Assembly (NCBI RefSeq): GCF_002343915.1
Contig: NZ_NETK01000001.1
Coordinates: 7,454,001-7,518,000 of the forward strand
DNA from: Nannocystis exedens
GTDB lineage: Bacteria; Myxococcota_A; Polyangia; Nannocystales; Nannocystaceae
DNA: 64,000 nt
Direction: 5' to 3'
Positions 61,151 to 64,000 of the stretch are shown piece after piece (the stretch's first letter is position 1; the number at the start of each line of letters is the position of its first letter). Under the pieces are notes generated by a model that had not been told where the DNA came from, searched no databases, and saw nothing but the letters and a program-made list of their open reading frames with translations. Both the position numbers and the translations under genes were made by a program.

Positions 61151-62185
61151 ATGACCACGACGATCGGCGCGAGCGCATCCATCCACCTCCACACGGCCGT
61201 CCAGGCCGCCCCCGCGACCATGCGCGCGGTCGTCCAGCGGGCCTACGGCGGGCCCGAGGTGCTGCGGCTCGAGGAGGCCCGGCGCCCGGCCCCGGGCGCC
61301 GGCGAGGTGCTGGTGCGGGTGCGGGCGGCGTCGGTGTGCAAGGGGGACGCGCACCTGCTGACGGGCAAGCCGTACCTGCTGCGGCTGATGTTCGGGCTGC
61401 GGCGGCCGGCGCTCGGCGTGGCCGGCCAGGAGGTGGCGGGCGTGGTCGAGGCGACCGGCCCGGGCGTCACCGCGCTCGCGCCGGGCGACGCGGTGTTCGG
61501 CCAGGTGAAGCAGGGCTTCGCCGAGTACGTGTGCGCGCCGGCCGACCGGCTGGCGGCGATGCCGAGGGGCGCGAGCTTCGCCGAGGCGGCCGCGCTGCCC
61601 GTCTCGGGCATGACGGCGCTGCAGGGCCTGCGCGACGCCGGCGAGCTGCAGGCCGGCCAGCGCGCGCTGATCGTCGGCGCGTCGGGCGGAGTCGGCACGA
61701 TGGCGGTGCAGATCGCCAAGGCGCTGGGCGCCGAGGTGACGGCGGTGTGCAGCACGCGACATGGCGAAAAGGTCAGGTCGATCGGCGCCGACCAGGTCAT
61801 CGACTACACCCGCGAGGACTGGGCGGCCCGCCCCGAGCAGTACGACGTGGTGCTCGATCTGATCGGCGACCGCCCGCTGGCCGCCTGCCGCTCGCGGCTC
61901 ACGCCGACCGGCGTGTACGTGGCGTCGGCCGGCGCGGGCGGCGAGTGGTTCGGGCCGATGTTCCGCCTGGCGGCGATGGCGATCCGGAACGCGTTCCCGG
62001 GGCCGCGGATGACCTCGCTGATGGCCGCGCCGCGGCAGGCGGACCTGCAGTTCCTGGCGTCGCTGGTCGAGGCGGGGACGCTCCGCCCGGTGATCGAGCG
62101 CCAGTACTCGCTGGCCGAGACGCCGGCGGCGCTGGGGCACGTGGCCGCGGGGCACACGCAGGGCAAGGTCGTGATCGCGGTGTAG
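61151..62185 (+). CDS. Zinc-free MDR-family alcohol dehydrogenase/quinone reductase
   Basis: A 344-residue enzyme of the medium-chain dehydrogenase family. The N-terminal GroES-like part (MRAVVQRAYGGPEVLRLEEARRPAPGAGEVLVRVRAASVCKGDAHLL) precedes a Rossmann fold with ALIVGASGGVGTMAVQIAKALGAEVTAVCSTR (about 173-204). No structural zinc Cys cluster is seen, as in quinone oxidoreductases. It oxidises or reduces small substrates with NAD(P)H. Transcription is divergent from the TetR gene and probably induced by that repressor's ligand. Confidence 0.88.
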   Translation: MTTTIGASASIHLHTAVQAAPATMRAVVQRAYGGPEVLRLEEARRPAPGAGEVLVRVRAASVCKGDAHLLTGKPYLLRLMFGLRRPALGVAGQEVAGVVEATGPGVTALAPGDAVFGQVKQGFAEYVCAPADRLAAMPRGASFAEAAALPVSGMTALQGLRDAGELQAGQRALIVGASGGVGTMAVQIAKALGAEVTAVCSTRHGEKVRSIGADQVIDYTREDWAARPEQYDVVLDLIGDRPLAACRSRLTPTGVYVASAGAGGEWFGPMFRLAAMAIRNAFPGPRMTSLMAAPRQADLQFLASLVEAGTLRPVIERQYSLAETPAALGHVAAGHTQGKVVIAV

Positions 62186-62202
62186 GCCGTCTGGCTCATC
62201 GG

Positions 62203-62222
62203 GCATGTCCTTGGGGACATGC
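62203..62222. terminator. GCATGTCC/GGACATGC hairpin between convergent genes
   Basis: GCATGTCC-TTGG-GGACATGC is a perfect 8-bp stem with a 4-nt loop, 17 nt after the dehydrogenase stop and 28 nt after the convergent FHA gene stop. It can serve both directions and is the clearest member of the hairpin family. Confidence 0.65.
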
Positions 62223-62250
62223 ACGATGAAGCATGACGAGGCCCGCGGCT

Positions 62251-63090
62251 TCAGCGGGCGTCGAAGCGCCACCAGCCGGTCGGGCCGCCGTAGTCCTCGC
62301 CGAGGTGGCAGCGCACGACGCCGGCGAACCACTGCGACAGCTCGGCCGGGGTGCAGGAGTCGAGGTAGACGCGCAGCACGTCGGGGTCGTAGAAGCGGAA
62401 GAAGGTCGGCTCCGGGGTGCCCTCGCGCTGGACCAGCAGGAACTTGCGCAGGTGCTGGCGGACCTCGAACAGCGACCGGTCGCTGACGAGCAGCACGCCC
62501 CAGCGGTAGCCCCAGCCCTCGCGCACCAGGTCGTCGCGCAGGCGTGGGTCGGCCGACAGCGCGACCACGTGCGGGGCGGCGTCGGCCAGGCGCGCGCCCT
62601 CGACGCCGTCGAACAGCGAGCGCCACGGCGCCACCGACTCGCGCACGAGCTCGGCGATCCGCGGCTCGGCGGCGGTGTCGAGGACGGCGAACAGCGGCCC
62701 GGGGACCCGCTGCAGGGCCGCCAGCGCGGCCTCGGCGGCGGCCTCGTCGTCGGGCTCGCGCGACCACGGGGCCGGGGTGAGCGCCTCGACGTGGAAGGTG
62801 AGGTCGGTGCCGCCGACGCGGATCCACTCGCCGTGGGCGAGCGGCGCGGTGGTGGTGACCGCCTGTCCCGAGAGCAAGGTCAGCGCCGGGCCGCCGAGGT
62901 GGCGCAGGCGCGCCTCGGCGCCGTCCCACTCGACGGCGGCGTGCACCGGGGCGACGTTCGGGTCGTCGAGGACCAGCCCCGCCGCCGGGTCGCGGCCGAT
63001 CGTCAGGCCGCGGCCGGGGACGACGATCGCCTTCGCGCCCTGCTGCGGGCCCCAACACAGCTCGAGGATGCCGCGCCGGGTCGCGCTCAT
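62251..63090 (-). CDS. FHA-DUF4123 protein, type VI secretion-associated
   Basis: The protein has 279 residues from ATG 63090. The N-terminal FHA domain (KAIVVPGRGLTIGRDPAAGLVLDDPNVAPVHAAVEWDGAEARLRHLGG) has the GR, N and H residues typical of phosphothreonine-binding. The C-terminal DUF4123 region contains LFAVLDTAAEPRIAELVRESVAPWRSLFDGVEGARLADAAPHVVAL and the ending FFRFYDPDVLRVYLDSCTPAELSQWFAG. DUF4123 proteins (Tap/TEC) load effectors onto VgrG spikes. Its start overlaps the stop of the upstream beta-propeller gene by 4 bp, so the two are coupled. Confidence 0.85.
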   Translation of the reverse strand: MSATRRGILELCWGPQQGAKAIVVPGRGLTIGRDPAAGLVLDDPNVAPVHAAVEWDGAEARLRHLGGPALTLLSGQAVTTTAPLAHGEWIRVGGTDLTFHVEALTPAPWSREPDDEAAAEAALAALQRVPGPLFAVLDTAAEPRIAELVRESVAPWRSLFDGVEGARLADAAPHVVALSADPRLRDDLVREGWGYRWGVLLVSDRSLFEVRQHLRKFLLVQREGTPEPTFFRFYDPDVLRVYLDSCTPAELSQWFAGVVRCHLGEDYGGPTGWWRFDAR

Positions 63091-64000
63091 GCTGTCCCTT
63101 CGGGCAGGTTCCACGCGACGATCTGGGCAGTGCCGCGCTCGAACGCGAGGAAGCGCCGCGGGCCCGACCACACCGCGCCCTGCAGGCCGCGCGAGGGGCC
63201 GAGGTCGAGCAGGAGGCGCGGGCCGACGGCGAGCATCATCCAGGTGACGCCGCCGGTGGCGACGCGGATGTCGAGGGCGTCGCCGGCGGGGGCGAAGGCG
63301 CCGAAGCCGACGTCGCCGACGGCGTGGAGCTTGGCCAGGCGGCGCACCTCGGGCTCGCCGGTCGCGCCCCAGCCGACGCGGTGGAGCGTGAAGTCGCGGA
63401 CGCCCATCACGTCGGCGGTGCAGGCCGCCAGCACCGCGAGCGGCTGCGACGGGTGGATCCGCAGCGCGTGGACCTCGGAGGCGCCGGCGTCGGCGAGCGC
63501 GGTCCGGGCGGCGCGGGCCAGCGGGTGATCGGCGAGCGGCTGCATCGCCGCGTCGAACACCACGAGGCCGCCGTCGCGAGCGATCGCCACCGCGTCGGCG
63601 CCGGCCGCCCAGCCCTGGCCGGCGTCGCGGGCCCGCGGCAGCGGGGCGGCGCCGAGGCGGCGGTCGGTCGCGAGGTCGAACACCTCGACGCGGCCGAGCA
63701 CCAGGCCGCCGTCGTCGTACCGGCTGGTGTCCTCGACCTGCACGGCCAGGCGGTTCTCCTGTCCCGAGAGCCAGGTGCCGGCGATCAGCGAGTCGTCTCC
63801 CCGGACCATGCGCAATTGCTTGGTGACCCGCTGGTCGAGGTCGTAGCGGACCATGCGCCGGCTCTGCAGGTAGGTGCAGGCGCGCCCGGGCATGGCCGGG
63901 TGGACCGGCGCGAGCTCGCCGCTGGCGATCGCGGGGACGACGTCGAGGTGGTGCTCGCGGATCGCCGCCCCGTGCTCGTCGACGTGCAGCGAGCACAGCG
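63087..64000 (-). CDS. Beta-propeller protein (partial, runs off the right edge)
   Basis: Only the C-terminal 303 codons or so are in the window; the frame is open to 64000 and the start lies beyond. The product has repeated blade-like units (NRLAVQVEDTSRYDDGGLVLGRVEVFDLATDRRLGAAPLP, GLVVFDAAMQPLADHPLA, DVGFGAFAPAGDALDIRVATGGVTWMMLAVGPRLLLDLG, RFLAFERGTAQIVAWNLPEG). It resembles WD40/YVTN propellers without a signal in the visible part. The stop overlaps the FHA-DUF4123 start, suggesting a shared role in a secretion or scaffold complex. Confidence 0.65.
   Translation of the reverse strand, partial: LCSLHVDEHGAAIREHHLDVVPAIASGELAPVHPAMPGRACTYLQSRRMVRYDLDQRVTKQLRMVRGDDSLIAGTWLSGQENRLAVQVEDTSRYDDGGLVLGRVEVFDLATDRRLGAAPLPRARDAGQGWAAGADAVAIARDGGLVVFDAAMQPLADHPLARAARTALADAGASEVHALRIHPSQPLAVLAACTADVMGVRDFTLHRVGWGATGEPEVRRLAKLHAVGDVGFGAFAPAGDALDIRVATGGVTWMMLAVGPRLLLDLGPSRGLQGAVWSGPRRFLAFERGTAQIVAWNLPEGTA

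Noticed and set aside
1..64000. tRNA or rRNA genes.
   Set aside because: No cloverleaf with a GGTTCRANTCC-type T loop, and no conserved rRNA segments were seen by eye; a tRNAscan run would settle it.

Overview
The window is high-GC DNA with the hallmarks of a myxobacterium (Myxococcota), probably of the Nannocystis/Polyangiales kind. These hallmarks are many secreted lipoproteins whose lipobox is followed by long Thr/Gly/Ser/Pro-rich linkers, a MYXO-CTERM tail, 12 cysteine-rich DUF4215 repeats, a TPR-tailed Ser/Thr kinase, an ECF sigma/FecR-TPR pair and a GON domain in a bacterial lipoprotein. The taxon is inferred from gene style only. No rRNA, tRNA, CRISPR array or intact insertion sequence was seen.

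Left part (1-14.9 kb): an NHL-repeat protein diverges from a lone DNA methyltransferase carrying an in-frame 72/54-bp tandem repeat. A TerB-like protein, a 48-bp tandem repeat and a class I-type glutamine synthetase follow. Next is a minus-strand block: ECF sigma factor, FecR/TPR protein and outer-membrane-like protein, joined by 4-bp overlaps, then a G8-domain lipoprotein and a cytochrome c lipoprotein, also joined by a 4-bp overlap. The two transcription units carry the same bipartite promoter (GTCAAGTGTCC-N14-CGGCTCAA on the plus strand), so the sigma factor probably drives both itself and the G8/cytochrome pair. A frameshifted LRR-like lipoprotein gene and a short lipoprotein gene close this part.

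Middle (15-48 kb): mostly exported proteins. They include an astacin/matrixin-like metalloprotease with VCBS repeats, a 1293-residue DUF4215/beta-helix lipoprotein, a MYXO-CTERM protein, a GON lipoprotein, a pair of paralogous Cys-rich lipoproteins and a Tat-exported aminotransferase V homologue. Regulators and enzymes are interspersed: a LysR regulator divergent from an NmrA-like reductase, two glutathione transferases, a kinase with TPRs and a STAS sensor. Relics of IS91, IS66 and possibly DUF6431 transposases, a LytTR fragment and several frameshifted genes make this look like an eroding accessory region, although assembly indels cannot be excluded.

Right part (48-64 kb): a pentapeptide-repeat protein and a third glutathione transferase, an Ada-AlkA fusion with an Ogt methyltransferase (alkylation repair), a SIMPL lipoprotein, a lipase and a three-gene translationally coupled cassette (54906-57663) that resembles a secretion-system effector module. 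A PA14-GH43 lipoprotein, a TetR/alcohol-dehydrogenase divergon with two identical operators, and an FHA-DUF4123 protein coupled to a beta-propeller protein that runs off the right edge complete it. Seven small hairpins, most of the form CATGTCC-N4-6-GGACATG, lie downstream of stop codons across the window (2 to about 53 nt away) and may be a dispersed terminator-like element.
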